Shown: one piece after another, positions 18,943 to 27,791 of the stretch
Layout: each line of letters begins with the position of its first letter
Numbering within the stretch: position 1 is the first letter of the stretch
NCBI GenBank assembly: GCA_963791905.1
Contig: CAWBTX010000006.1
Span: 558,001-622,000, forward strand
DNA: 64,000 bases
Source: Gaiellasilicea sp963791905
GTDB lineage: Bacteria; Actinomycetota; Thermoleophilia; Gaiellales; Gaiellaceae
Direction: 5' to 3'
Notes under the pieces: generated by a model
What the model was told of the DNA's origin: nothing
Database searches by the model: none
What the model saw: the letters and a program-made list of their open reading frames with translations, nothing else
Program-made: the position numbers and the translations under genes

Positions 18943-20418
18943 ATGACGACGCAGGCCGTTGACGTTCGCCGGGCACAGCAGTTCATCGGCGGCGAGTGGA
19001 GCGATGCCGCGGACGGCCGGACCTTCGAGGACCACGATCCCTTCACGGGCGATGTGGTCGCCGAGGTCTCGGCGGGTGGCCGCGAGGATGCGGAGCGGGC
19101 CATCGAGGCGGCCGCGGCCGCCTTTCCGGAGTGGTCGCAGACACCGCCGGCAGCGCGGCAAGGGGTCTTCCTGAAGGCGGCCGAGATCCTGGAGTCGCGC
19201 GGCGACGAGGTCGTGGAGCTGCTCGCGCAGGAGACGGGCTCGGGGTTCGGCTTCGGGATGTTCCAGCTCAACTTCGTGCCCGGCCTGCTGCGGCAGGCCG
19301 CCTCGATCCCCTACGCGCCGGTCGGCGAGGTGCTGCCGACGGACACGCCCGGACGGGTGGCGATGGGGCTGCGGCAGCCGGTCGGCGTCGTCGGCGCGAT
19401 CGCCCCGTGGAATGCGGCGCAGATCCTCTCGGCGCGATCCATCGCGGCCCCGCTCGCGCTCGGGAACACGGTTGTCCTGAAGCCGTCGGAGTGGTCGCCG
19501 ATCGTCGGCGGCCTCATCTGGGCGGAGATCTTCGGCGAGGCCGGGCTACCCGCCGGAGCCTTGAACGTGGTCACGCACGCGCCGGGCGAGGCTGAGCCGA
19601 TCGCGGCCGCGCTGGTCGAGCACCCGGCCGTGCGGCGCATCAACTTCACCGGCTCGACCACGAACGGCCGCAAGCTCGCCGAGGCCGCCGGGCGCCACCT
19701 GAAGCGCGTCGTGCTCGAGCTCGGCGGTTACAACCCCCTGATCGTCCTCGGGGACGCCGACATCGACTACGCCGTCAACGCCTCCGCCTTCGGCGCGTTC
19801 CTGCACCAGGGCCAGATCTGCATGTCGACCCGCAGGATCATCGTCGAGCGCTCGATCGCGGACGAGTTCGTCGAGCGGCTGGCGGAGAAGACCCGTGGCC
19901 TGAAGACGGGTGACCCCAGGGAGCCCGACACGATCATCGGCCCGCTCATCAACGAGCAGGCGCTGAACACGGTTCGCGAGCGGGTCGACGAGGCCGTGTC
20001 GAAGGGCGCGAAGGTGCTCGCCGGCGGCGAGGCGGTCGGCCCGGCGTTCCAGGCGACGCTGCTCACAGACGTGCCCGAGGACTCGGCTCTCGCCCGCCTG
20101 GAGACCTTCGGACCGGTGGCCGCAATCGAGGTCGTCGACGACCCGGAGGCTGCCGTGCGGCGTGCCAATTCGACTCCGTACGGCCTCAGCGCGGGGATCA
20201 TCACGAGCGATCCCGACCGTGGGTTCGCCCTCGCGCAGCAGCTCCAGAGCGGGATCGTGCACGTCAACGACCAGACGGTCGCGGACGAGCCGCAGATGCC
20301 GTTCGGCGGGGTGAAGGACAGCGGCTACGGGCGCTTCGGCGGCCGCGCCGCGATCGACGAGTTCACCGAGCTCCGCTGGATCACGGTCCAGAGCGGCCCG
20401 CACCCGTACCCGTTCTAG
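18943..20418 (+). CDS. Aldehyde dehydrogenase (benzaldehyde/vanillin dehydrogenase-like)
   Basis: This NAD(P)-dependent aldehyde oxidation enzyme has 491 residues, full length for the family. It shows the N of APWNAAQ, K in VVLKPSEWSP, the Rossmann motif FTGSTTNGR, catalytic E in LELGGYNPL and the catalytic C in HQGQICMST. The short spacing and sequence around QICMSTRRIIV resemble vanillin and benzaldehyde dehydrogenases. GAGGAGG lies upstream of ATG 18943, 15 bp after the fusion gene. With PobA next in the operon, an aromatic aldehyde such as 4-hydroxybenzaldehyde or a methoxylated relative is the likely substrate. Confidence 0.92.
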   Translation: MTTQAVDVRRAQQFIGGEWSDAADGRTFEDHDPFTGDVVAEVSAGGREDAERAIEAAAAAFPEWSQTPPAARQGVFLKAAEILESRGDEVVELLAQETGSGFGFGMFQLNFVPGLLRQAASIPYAPVGEVLPTDTPGRVAMGLRQPVGVVGAIAPWNAAQILSARSIAAPLALGNTVVLKPSEWSPIVGGLIWAEIFGEAGLPAGALNVVTHAPGEAEPIAAALVEHPAVRRINFTGSTTNGRKLAEAAGRHLKRVVLELGGYNPLIVLGDADIDYAVNASAFGAFLHQGQICMSTRRIIVERSIADEFVERLAEKTRGLKTGDPREPDTIIGPLINEQALNTVRERVDEAVSKGAKVLAGGEAVGPAFQATLLTDVPEDSALARLETFGPVAAIEVVDDPEAAVRRANSTPYGLSAGIITSDPDRGFALAQQLQSGIVHVNDQTVADEPQMPFGGVKDSGYGRFGGRAAIDEFTELRWITVQSGPHPYPF

Positions 20419-20433
20419 GCCGGCCCAGGCTGC

Positions 20434-21603
20434 GTGCGGACTCAGGTCGCGATCGTCGGGGCGGGGCCCGCGGGGCTCACGCTCGCGCGGCTCCTCGCGC
20501 GCGAGGGGATCGAGTCGGTCGTCCTCGAGGACCGCTCGCGCGACTACGTCGAGCGGCGAATCCGCGCTGGGGTGCTCGAGCAGGGCACGGTCGACCTCAT
20601 CCGCGGCGCCGGCGTGGCCGACCGGCTCGACCGCGAGGGGATCGTGCACGGGGGCATCCACCTCCAGTTCGAGGGCGAGCGCCACCACCTGCAGTTCGCG
20701 GAGCTGACCGGCTCGTCAATCGTCATCTACGGCCAGACCGAGCTCGTCAAGGACTTGATCTCGGCCCACCTCGACGACGGACTGCCGCTCCTGTTCGAGG
20801 TCGCGGAGGTGGCGGTGCACGATCTCGAGTCGACCCGCCCGCGCGTCACGTACGTGCACGAGGGCAACTCCGTGGAGCTCGAGTGCGACGTGATCGCGGG
20901 CTGCGACGGGTACCACGGGGTCTGCCGCGACTCGATCCCGGCCGGCGTCCTCCGCACGTTCGAGCGGGAGTACGCCTTCGGCTGGCTCGGGATCCTGGCC
21001 GAGGTGGCGCCGTCGATCGACGAGCTCGTCTACGCACACAGCGAGCGCGGCTTCGCGCTCCTCTCCCTGCGGTCGCCGCAGCTCTCGCGCTACTACGTCC
21101 AGGTCGCGCACGACGAGGACGTCTTGCTCTGGTCTGACGACCGCGTCTGGCAGGAGCTGCGGCTGCGGACGGCGCTCGACGGCTGGACGCTCGAGGAGGG
21201 TCCGATCCTCGAGAAGGGGGTCACGGGCATGCGCAGCTTCGTCTGCGAGCCGATGCAGCACGGGCGGCTCTATCTCGCGGGCGACGCCGCCCACATCGTC
21301 CCGCCGACGGGCGCAAAGGGCCTGAATCTCGCCATCCACGACGTCCGCGTGCTCGCCGAGGCGCTCGTGACGTGGTATGCGAGCGGGGACGCGAGCGCCC
21401 TGGACGCGTACTCGGAGATCTGTCTTCGCCGCGTGTGGCGCTGCGAGCACTTCTCGTGGTGGATGACGAACATGCTCCACCTCCAGCCCGACGGGAACGA
21501 GTTCGATGTGAAGCTCCAGCTCTCGCAGCTGCGGCACGTCACGAGCTCGCGCGCAGCCGCGACCGCGCTCGCCGAGAACTACGTCGGAGTCGTCGCTGTC
21601 TGA
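20434..21603 (+). CDS. pobA: 4-hydroxybenzoate 3-monooxygenase
   Basis: This FAD hydroxylase converts 4-hydroxybenzoate to protocatechuate. It has 389 residues (Pseudomonas PobA has 394). It starts with VAIVGAGPAGLTLARLL (dinucleotide motif) and contains the family signature RRIRAGVLEQGTVDL, the DG motif GCDGYHGVCR and the second FAD motif LAGDAAHIVPPTGAKG. The GTG at 20434 immediately precedes the FAD motif and leaves no alternative. It is co-directional with the aldehyde dehydrogenase 15 bp upstream, which would supply its substrate. Confidence 0.93.
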   Translation: MRTQVAIVGAGPAGLTLARLLAREGIESVVLEDRSRDYVERRIRAGVLEQGTVDLIRGAGVADRLDREGIVHGGIHLQFEGERHHLQFAELTGSSIVIYGQTELVKDLISAHLDDGLPLLFEVAEVAVHDLESTRPRVTYVHEGNSVELECDVIAGCDGYHGVCRDSIPAGVLRTFEREYAFGWLGILAEVAPSIDELVYAHSERGFALLSLRSPQLSRYYVQVAHDEDVLLWSDDRVWQELRLRTALDGWTLEEGPILEKGVTGMRSFVCEPMQHGRLYLAGDAAHIVPPTGAKGLNLAIHDVRVLAEALVTWYASGDASALDAYSEICLRRVWRCEHFSWWMTNMLHLQPDGNEFDVKLQLSQLRHVTSSRAAATALAENYVGVVAV

Positions 21604-21636
21604 GCTACGCTCACGCCAGGAGGCGGTCGCGGCGGC

Positions 21637-22011
21637 GTGAGCTACGACGAGGGGATGAAGGTGCGCCGCGAGGTGCTCGGAGCTGCTCACGTCGACCGAG
21701 CGGCGGAGCGAACGACCGAGCTCACCCGCGAGTTCCAGGAGCTGATCACCCGTTATGCCTGGGGCGAGATCTGGACCCGCCCGGGTCTCGACCGCCGGAC
21801 TCGCAGCGCGATCACGATGACCGCGCTCGTCGCGCTGGGCCACTTCGAGGAGCTCGAGCTGCACGTGCGAGCCGCCGTTCGCAATGGCCTGACGCAGGAC
21901 GAGATCAAGGAAGTGCTGCTCCAGTGCGCGATCTACTGCGGCGTCCCGGCCGCGAACCACGCGTTCGCGGTCGCGCAGCGCGTGCTCGCGGAGCCCGTCA
22001 GCGAAGGTTGA
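21637..22011 (+). CDS. pcaC: 4-carboxymuconolactone decarboxylase-like protein
   Basis: The 124 residues cover one whole CMD domain. The expected blocks are present: YDEGMKVRREVLG, WTRPGLDRRTRSAITMTALVALG, ELELHVRAAVRNGLT and the active-site region EVLLQCAIYCGVPAANHAF. In the protocatechuate branch it decarboxylates gamma-carboxymuconolactone, two steps below PobA. No ring-cleavage dioxygenase or pcaB is in the window, so they must be elsewhere. GTG 21637 is preceded by AGGAGG. Its 3' end overlaps the convergent gene by 14 bp. Confidence 0.87.
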   Translation: MSYDEGMKVRREVLGAAHVDRAAERTTELTREFQELITRYAWGEIWTRPGLDRRTRSAITMTALVALGHFEELELHVRAAVRNGLTQDEIKEVLLQCAIYCGVPAANHAFAVAQRVLAEPVSEG

Positions 22012-23134
22012 CGGTCTTCGGCTGGAGGTCCCACTCGCCGCCGTCGCGGCAGCGGTTGTGGTTCCAGTAGGCCGGCGGTGCGGTATTGCGGGTCACGTTG
22101 ACGGCGAGCCTGCCGAGCTGGTCGACCCGCCGTGGGCCCAGGCCGATGTGACGTGCGGCGAACGGGACGAGCTGAACCGCGTAGCAGTTCGTCTGAGCCT
22201 CGTTGTCGAACCCGTAGGCGTGGAGCGTCTCGTGCAGCGCAACGGTGAGCCCGAAGGCGCGCCGTCCGGTCGGCTGCCGGGTGTCGAGGAGCCCCTGGAT
22301 CGAGGTGCAGACGTCGGGGGCGAGGTGGAGCCACCGCGGCTGCTTGCCCAGCCAGAAACCCGCGATGAAGGTGTCGTCGTCGTGCACGACGAAGTCCGCA
22401 CTCCGCGCGACGGCGTCGAAATCGGGCTCCGTCCAGCACCCGATCGCGAGCGTACGCGGCACGGCGACCTCCTTCATCGTCTTGTAGACGACGTCCGTGA
22501 GCCGCTGATGCTTGATCGAGCGCTCGCCGGTGTAGCGGTTGCGCGTCGGCAGGGTCGGCGCCGACTGCCACGTCTTCGTGCTCGCCCGCGCCGTCGGCTT
22601 CGTCGGCCGCGTGGCCGGAGTCGCCCGGGGCGTGGCGGGCGGTGTCGCGGGGCTCGCCGGCGGGGTCGCAGGCTGCGTCGCGGGCGCCTGCTCGAGCCTG
22701 AACGCGAACGGCCCGCTGATCGTCTTCTGTGAGCTCGTCGCGCCTTCCTCGCGCCGCCGGTAGTCGAGCCACCAGTAGTACGTGCGCCCCGGCTTCATCA
22801 GCACGGTGCTCGGGGAGCACACGTGCTTGCCGGGCTCGGCCCAGGGGCGGAAGGCGGAGCCGTTGCAGGATGCGACGACCGCTCCCACCGGCGTGCCGGA
22901 CGAGTTGATCGCGGGCGAGTCGGACACCCAGACGAACGGCTCGGAGTCCCGGCTGTCCAGAGAGACAAGGAAGTCGAGGCGCTCGGGCGTGACGATGGAG
23001 CCGCTCCCGCTCGTCGTCACGGTGAAGGTCTGGTCGATCGGCTGCACGCCGTAGCCGGCCTGGGCGATACCGGGTGCCAGGAACGCAGCGGCAACAGCCG
23101 CCGTGAAGGCGGCGATGCGGCCGCGCCGGCACAT
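21998..23134 (-). CDS. Secreted protein with HExxH motif and Pro/Thr-rich linker
   Basis: This 378-residue protein has a Sec signal peptide (IAAFTAAVAAAFLAPGIAQA), then an N-terminal domain (about 35-150) resembling a fibronectin-like or cell-surface fold (TYYWWLDYRR). A low-complexity linker rich in ATPPASPATP-type repeats (about 165-200) follows. The C-terminal domain contains HETLH in VALHETLHAYGF, a zinc-metalloprotease HExxH motif, with a further possible ligand downstream. Four or more cysteines suggest extracellular disulfides. I recognise no characterised family; an extracellular zinc peptidase-like protein is the best description. It starts at ATG 23134, divergent from the epimerase gene. 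Confidence 0.75.
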   Translation of the reverse strand: MCRRGRIAAFTAAVAAAFLAPGIAQAGYGVQPIDQTFTVTTSGSGSIVTPERLDFLVSLDSRDSEPFVWVSDSPAINSSGTPVGAVVASCNGSAFRPWAEPGKHVCSPSTVLMKPGRTYYWWLDYRRREEGATSSQKTISGPFAFRLEQAPATQPATPPASPATPPATPRATPATRPTKPTARASTKTWQSAPTLPTRNRYTGERSIKHQRLTDVVYKTMKEVAVPRTLAIGCWTEPDFDAVARSADFVVHDDDTFIAGFWLGKQPRWLHLAPDVCTSIQGLLDTRQPTGRRAFGLTVALHETLHAYGFDNEAQTNCYAVQLVPFAARHIGLGPRRVDQLGRLAVNVTRNTAPPAYWNHNRCRDGGEWDLQPKTVNLR

Positions 23135-23228
23135 GCGACTTGTAATACGGGGCGTAGGACCGAAGTCAATAACCGAGAAGGGTGAACCGGCGTGAGAACG
23201 GCCGACGCACACTACCCTCCGCGGCGAA

Positions 23229-24258
23229 GTGAAGGTGCTCACCGTCGTCGGCAACCGGCCGCAGTTCATCAAGGCTGCGCCCCTCGCGCTCGCGCTGCGC
23301 GAGGCGGGGATCGACGAGGTCTCCGTGCACACGGGACAGCACTACGACCGCGAGCTGTCGCAGGTGTTCTACGAGGAGCTCGGGCTCGCTCCGCCCGCCC
23401 ATTCGCTCGACGCACGCTCTGCCGACCCTGCGCTGATGCGGCCCGGGCTACGGGACGCGCTCGAGTCGGAACAGCCGGACGTGGCGATCGTCTTCGGCGA
23501 CACCAACTCCACCCTGGCCGGCACGCAGGCGGCAGCGGAGGCAGGCGTCCCCGTGGCGCACGTCGAGGCCGGGCTGCGCAGCGGCGACCTGTCGATGCCG
23601 GAGGAGCGCAACCGCATCGAGGTCGACCGGCTCGCCGACCTCCTCCTCTGCCCGGACGAGCGGTCGCGGGAGCTCCTCATCGGCGAGGGCGTTTCGGGTC
23701 GGATCGAGGTCGTCGGCGACGTGATGGCGGACGCGAGCCGGCTCTTCGCGCCGCTGGCGCGTGAGCGCGTCCGGGTCGAGCACGAGCCGGGCACGTACGT
23801 CGTGCGCGACGATCCACCGCGAGGCGAACGTCGCGCAGCCCCGGCTCGGTCGCCTCGTCGAGGGGCTGAATCGCCTCGAGGAGACCATCGTCTTCCCGGC
23901 CCACCCCCGCACGCGGGCGGCGCTCGAGCGCGAGGGCCTGACGCTCGGGCCGCACGTCGAGCTCCTCGACCCGATCGGCTACCTCGAGCTCGCCGCGCTC
24001 GCGTCGCAGGCTCGAGTGCTCCTGACCGACTCCGGCGGCCTTCAGAAGGAGGCGTACTGGTACGGCGTGCCGTGCGTGACCATGCGGCCCTCGACGGAGT
24101 GGGTCGACACGGTCGCGGTCGGCGCAAATGTGCTCGTCGACGACGACCCGGACGCGCTCGTCGAGGCCGTTGCCGGCGCCAGAATGCCGGACGAGCGCCC
24201 CGTGCTCTACGGCGACGGATACGCCTCGCAGCGGATCGCGGAGACGATCGGTCGGTAG
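23229..24258 (+). CDS. wecB: UDP-N-acetylhexosamine 2-epimerase (WecB/WbpI-like), one frame break
   Basis: This non-hydrolysing epimerase inverts C2 of UDP-GlcNAc or of the diacetamido-uronate analogue. It starts VKVLTVVGNRPQFIKAAPL at GTG 23229, contains HTGQHYDRELS, VFGDTNSTLAG, HVEAGLRSGD and EERNRIEVDRLAD, and ends with DSGGLQKEAYWYGVPCVTMR. The frame breaks near 23803; removing one base (GTCGTGCGCG to GTCGTCGCG) gives YVVATIHREANV, the family consensus. Corrected length is 342 residues. It heads a four-gene cluster with wbpA-, wbpB- and wbpD-like genes, which favours WbpI activity over WecB. Confidence 0.9.
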
Positions 24259-24261
24259 GAT
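24256..24261 (+). promoter_or_regulatory. Possible internal leaderless -10 before the dehydrogenase gene
   Basis: TAGGAT overlaps the stop of the epimerase gene, 9 nt before ATG 24271. It may provide a second, leaderless transcript inside the cluster. Confidence 0.3.
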
Positions 24262-24270
24262 CGTCCGCCG

Positions 24271-25530
24271 ATGACCGACGTTGCCATCGTTGGCGCCGGC
24301 TACGTCGGCGTGCCGCTTGCCGAGGTGTTCGCCGACGCGGGGCGCTCCGTCCTCCTCGTCGATCGCGACGCCGGGCGCGTCGCGGCGCTGAATCGCGGCG
24401 AGAGCTACATCGAGGACGTCCCCTCGGAGACGCTGAAGCGGCTCGTCGAGGAGCGCGGGCTGCGGGCGACGACGGACTACGACGAGCTGCGCGACGCCGA
24501 CGCGATCCTGATCGCGCTCCCGACACCGCTGTCGAAGCAGCGCGAGCCGGACCTCTCGATCGTGACTGCTGCCACCGCTGAGATCGCCAAGCGGCTGCGG
24601 CCCGGGCACCTCGTCGTGCTCGAGTCGACGACGTACCCCGGCACGACGCGCGAGGAGCTGCTGCCGCGCCTGGAGGCGACGGGCCTGCGGGTCGGGAAGG
24701 ACTTCTGGCTGGCGTTCTCGCCGGAGCGGGTCGATCCCGGGCGCGAGGACTGGACGACCAAGAACGTGCCGAAGGTGGTCGGCGGCATCACCGAGGCCTG
24801 CACGGAGAAGGCCGCCGCGCTCTACACCGGGCCCGTCGACTCCGTCCACCGCGTCTCCTCGCCCGAGGCGGCCGAGCTGACGAAGCTGCTCGAGAACATC
24901 TTCCGCTCGGTCAACATCGCCCTGGTCAACGAGCTCGCACAGCTCTGCGACCGGCTCGGGATCGACGTCTGGGAGGTCGTCGGCGCCGCTGCGACCAAGC
25001 CCTTCGGCTTCATGAGCTTCAAGCCCGGCCCCGGCCTCGGCGGTCACTGCATCCCGATCGACCCCTTCTACCTGACCTGGAAGGCGCGCGAGTACGGCTT
25101 CTACACGGAGTTCATCGAGCTCGCCGGCAAGGTGAACGAGAACATGCCGTACTACTGCCGCTCGCTCATCTCGCAGGCGCTCAACCACGGCCGGGAGAAG
25201 TCGCTGAAGGGCTCGAAGGTGCTCGTGCTCGGGGTCTCGTACAAGCCGGGGATCGGCGACGTGCGCGAGTCGCCGGCGCTGAAGCTGATCGAGCTGCTGC
25301 GCGCGGCGGGCGCCGAGGTCAGCTACCACGACCCGCACGTCCCCGCGCTCGACGGGTTCGGCCTCCACTCCGTCCCGCTCGAAACGGAGCCGTACGACTG
25401 CGTCGCGATCGTCACCGACCACCCGGGCATCGATTACGGCGGGCTCGTGGACGACGGCGCCGTCATCGTCGACTTTCGCAACGCGACCGGCGACAGGGGC
25501 CGGGCCGCACCGAACGTCTGGAAGCTCTAG
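24271..25530 (+). CDS. wbpA: UDP-N-acetyl-D-glucosamine 6-dehydrogenase (WbpA-like)
   Basis: This NAD-dependent four-electron oxidation of the C6 hydroxyl of UDP-HexNAc gives the uronic acid. It has 419 residues in the three-domain UDP-glucose dehydrogenase fold: Rossmann VAIVGAGYVGVPLAEVFADAG, STTYPGTT, catalytic Lys/Asn region ELTKLLENIFRSVNIALVNE and catalytic Cys in PGLGGHCIPIDP. The C-terminal domain has GVSYKPGIGDVRESPALK. These motifs fit the WecC/WbpA branch rather than UDP-glucose dehydrogenase. It is second in the wbpI-A-B-D-like cluster. Confidence 0.92.
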   Translation: MTDVAIVGAGYVGVPLAEVFADAGRSVLLVDRDAGRVAALNRGESYIEDVPSETLKRLVEERGLRATTDYDELRDADAILIALPTPLSKQREPDLSIVTAATAEIAKRLRPGHLVVLESTTYPGTTREELLPRLEATGLRVGKDFWLAFSPERVDPGREDWTTKNVPKVVGGITEACTEKAAALYTGPVDSVHRVSSPEAAELTKLLENIFRSVNIALVNELAQLCDRLGIDVWEVVGAAATKPFGFMSFKPGPGLGGHCIPIDPFYLTWKAREYGFYTEFIELAGKVNENMPYYCRSLISQALNHGREKSLKGSKVLVLGVSYKPGIGDVRESPALKLIELLRAAGAEVSYHDPHVPALDGFGLHSVPLETEPYDCVAIVTDHPGIDYGGLVDDGAVIVDFRNATGDRGRAAPNVWKL

Positions 25531-25532
25531 CG

Positions 25533-26501
25533 GTGCCCCGCCTCGGGCAGATCGGGCTCGGCTACTGGGGGAAGAACCTCGTCCGCAACTTCGACGAGCT
25601 GGCGGAGCTCACGTGGCTCTGCGACGCCTCGGAGGAGCTGCGCCGGGAGCACGCGGCGCGCTACCCGCAGGCACGCGTGACGGCCAGCTTCGACGACCTC
25701 CTCGCGGACGACGAGCTCGACGCCGTCGTCATCGCAACGCCGGTGCCGACGCATTACGCGCTCGCCCGGCAGGCGCTCGAAGCGGGCAAGCACGTGTTCG
25801 TCGAGAAGCCGCCGGCGATGAAGGCGGCCGAGATGGAGGAGTTGATCCGGCTCGCGAAGGAGCGCGAGCTCGTGGTCATGCCGGGCCACCTGCTCCTCTA
25901 CCACCCCGGCGTGCACAAGCTGAAGGAGCTCCTCGACAGCGGCGAGCTCGGCGAGCTGCTCTGCGTGTACTCGAACCGTCAGAACCTCGGCATCATCCGC
26001 CGCGACGAGAACGCGCTCTGGTCGCTCGGCGTGCACGACCTCTCCGTCATCCTGCACCTCGTCGGCGAGGAGCCGGACTTCGTTGTCGCCAACGGCAACG
26101 CGTTCCTGAACCCGGGCGTCGAGGACGTCGTCTTCTGCTACCTCCGCTTCCCATCCGGGAAGATCGCGCACATGCACCTCTCCTGGCTCGACCCGCACAA
26201 GATGCGGAAGCTGACGGTCGTCGGGCGGGAGAAGATGGCGGTCTTCGACGACATGGAGCTCGAGCGCAAGGTGACGGTCTACGAGAAGGCGCCCTGGGAG
26301 CCGGCGGGCATCTACGGGGAGTGGCGAACCCGCACCGGCGACATCTTCAGTCCGAAGATCCCGAACGACGAGCCCCTGCGGCTGGAGTGCACGCATTTCC
26401 TCGCCCTCGTCGAGAACGGGCCGGGCGACTACGTCGAGGCCGAGGACGGCCTCCGGGTCGTGCGCGCGCTCGACCGGCTCACGGAGGCCCTCCGTGTCTG
26501 A
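25533..26501 (+). CDS. wbpB: Gfo/Idh/MocA oxidoreductase (WbpB-like)
   Basis: The 322 residues form an N-terminal Rossmann domain (LGQIGLGYWGKNLVRNF) with the sugar-dehydrogenase Lys in VFVEKPPAMK, and a C-terminal alpha/beta domain with the active-site His in ALWSLGVHDLSVILHL. In the WbpABED pathway this enzyme oxidises C3 of UDP-GlcNAcA. GTG 25533 follows the wbpA stop by 2 bp, and its 3' end overlaps the acetyltransferase gene by 8 bp, supporting one operon. The partner aminotransferase WbpE is missing from the window. Confidence 0.88.
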   Translation: MPRLGQIGLGYWGKNLVRNFDELAELTWLCDASEELRREHAARYPQARVTASFDDLLADDELDAVVIATPVPTHYALARQALEAGKHVFVEKPPAMKAAEMEELIRLAKERELVVMPGHLLLYHPGVHKLKELLDSGELGELLCVYSNRQNLGIIRRDENALWSLGVHDLSVILHLVGEEPDFVVANGNAFLNPGVEDVVFCYLRFPSGKIAHMHLSWLDPHKMRKLTVVGREKMAVFDDMELERKVTVYEKAPWEPAGIYGEWRTRTGDIFSPKIPNDEPLRLECTHFLALVENGPGDYVEAEDGLRVVRALDRLTEALRV

Positions 26502-27141
26502 GGTGCATCCCACCGCGACCGTGTACCCGGGGACGGTGCTGGGCGAGGGCGTGCGCGTGCTCGAGGGCGCGGTCGTCGGCAAGCAGCCGACGCTCTCGCC
26601 CCGCTCGACCGCGAAGCGGGAGCCACTGCCGCCGGCGACGCTCGGTGACGGGACGATCGTCTCGACCGGCGCGATCGTCTTTGCGGGTGCGACGATCGGC
26701 GCCCGCGTCGTCCTCGGCGACCAGTCCTGCGTGCGCGAGCGGGTCGAGATCGGCGACGACGTCGTCGTTGGCCGGGGCTCCCTCGTCGAGAACGACACGA
26801 CGATCGGCGCGATGACGAAGATCCAGGCCGACGCCTACATCACGGCCTACTCGACGCTCGAGGAGCACGTCTTCATCGCCCCGTGCGTCGTGACGACGAA
26901 CGACAACTGGATGGGGCGCACCGAGCAGCGGTTCGGGAACGTCAAGGGGCCGACGATCCGCCGCGGAGCACGCATCGGCGGCGGCGTCGTCATCTGCCCG
27001 GCACTCGAGATCGGCGAGGAGGCGTTCATCGGCGCCGGCGCCGTCGTGACCAAGGACGTCCCGCCGCGGGCGGTCATGGTCGGCAACCCGGCGCGCAGGG
27101 TACGTGACGTCCCCGACGAGGAGCTGCTCGCGAACCGATAG
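26494..27141 (+). CDS. wbpD: Left-handed beta-helix N-acetyltransferase (WbpD-like)
   Basis: This 215-residue protein is almost entirely hexapeptide repeats (for example IVFAGATIGARVVLGDQ, IGDDVVVGRGSLV, IGAMTKIQADAYI), with the acetyl-CoA loop region FIAPCVVTTNDNWMG and a C-terminal VGNPARRVRDV. It would acetylate the C3 amino group of a UDP-sugar. GTG 26494 overlaps the wbpB-like gene. The product of the four enzymes with an external aminotransferase would be UDP-2,3-diacetamido-mannuronate or -glucuronate for cell-surface glycan. Confidence 0.88.
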   Translation: MSEVHPTATVYPGTVLGEGVRVLEGAVVGKQPTLSPRSTAKREPLPPATLGDGTIVSTGAIVFAGATIGARVVLGDQSCVRERVEIGDDVVVGRGSLVENDTTIGAMTKIQADAYITAYSTLEEHVFIAPCVVTTNDNWMGRTEQRFGNVKGPTIRRGARIGGGVVICPALEIGEEAFIGAGAVVTKDVPPRAVMVGNPARRVRDVPDEELLANR

Positions 27142-27206
27142 AAAATTTCGTTTTCTTGCGACCTTCCTTGTAGGCTCGGACTCGCCGAGAGAAACGGGAG
27201 GGATAC

Positions 27207-27740
27207 ATGCGGAAACGAAGCTTGATCGTGTTGCTCGCCGGCGTCTCGATGCTCCTCGTCGGCGCCAGCACCGCCTGGGCGCAGTTCGGTCCGAGTCTCA
27301 GAGAAGTCGAGATGACGGACACCTGTGAGGCCACCTCGTTCAACGCGGCCATCGGCCCGGGAACGTGCGTGGGGAACGGGACGACGACATTCGGCCAGTT
27401 CATCAACCAGCTCATGACGATGAAGGACGCGCCCGAGTGGCGCTTCCTGCCGGTGGACGTCGGGGTACGCGCGGGTCAGGGCCTGCTCGTCCGGAACACG
27501 GGCGGGGAGTTCCACACCTACTCGGAGGTCGCCGCGTTCGGCGGCGGCTGTGTCGACGTATTGAACGACATCCTCGGGCTGACGCCCGTGCCGGAGTGCG
27601 ACGACCCCGATATCTTCAACGAGACGGGGGCGCCGCCGGGCGGGTCGGTAGAGCTGCCGGGGATGGAACCCGGCACCCACCTCTTCATCTGCCTCATCCA
27701 TCCGTGGATGAAGTCGACAGTGCGCGTGCGGCCGCGCTGA
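27207..27740 (+). CDS. Secreted cupredoxin-like (plastocyanin-type) copper protein
   Basis: This 177-residue protein has a signal peptide (MRKRSLIVLLAGVSMLLVGA, cleavage near AWA-QF). The C-terminal half has the type-1 copper pattern: H in GEFHTYSEV, then C, H and M in FICLIHPWMKSTVRV. A central cysteine pair may form a disulfide. It could be an exported electron carrier, or a blue-copper domain like those of actinobacterial plastocyanin-domain proteins. A GGGAGGG site precedes ATG 27207, and an AT-rich stretch with GAAAA/TTTTC lies at 27141-27157. It is monocistronic and ends at a strong hairpin. Confidence 0.8.
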   Translation: MRKRSLIVLLAGVSMLLVGASTAWAQFGPSLREVEMTDTCEATSFNAAIGPGTCVGNGTTTFGQFINQLMTMKDAPEWRFLPVDVGVRAGQGLLVRNTGGEFHTYSEVAAFGGGCVDVLNDILGLTPVPECDDPDIFNETGAPPGGSVELPGMEPGTHLFICLIHPWMKSTVRVRPR

Positions 27741-27748
27741 AAGCAGCA

Positions 27749-27777
27749 GGGGCGACGGCCGGCCCGGCCGTCGCCCC
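27749..27777. terminator. Strong bidirectional hairpin terminator
   Basis: Perfect 13-bp arms (GGGGCGACGGCCG / CGGCCGTCGCCCC) with a 3-nt loop GCC, between convergent cupredoxin and subtilase genes. It is the strongest hairpin seen in the window. Confidence 0.85.
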
Positions 27778-27791
27778 GGCCCGCACGGGAC

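Noticed and set aside
15676..19161. A 1161-codon open frame on the minus strand across the catabolic genes
   Set aside because: It is antisense to three clearly recognisable enzymes and has the Arg/Asp/Val-rich composition of a high-GC shadow frame, with no domain.
22650..22690. Short repeats (GGCGGTGTCGCGGGG-like) resembling a repeat array
   Set aside because: They encode the Ala-Thr-Pro linker of the HExxH secreted protein, with no spacer structure. No CRISPR array is present.
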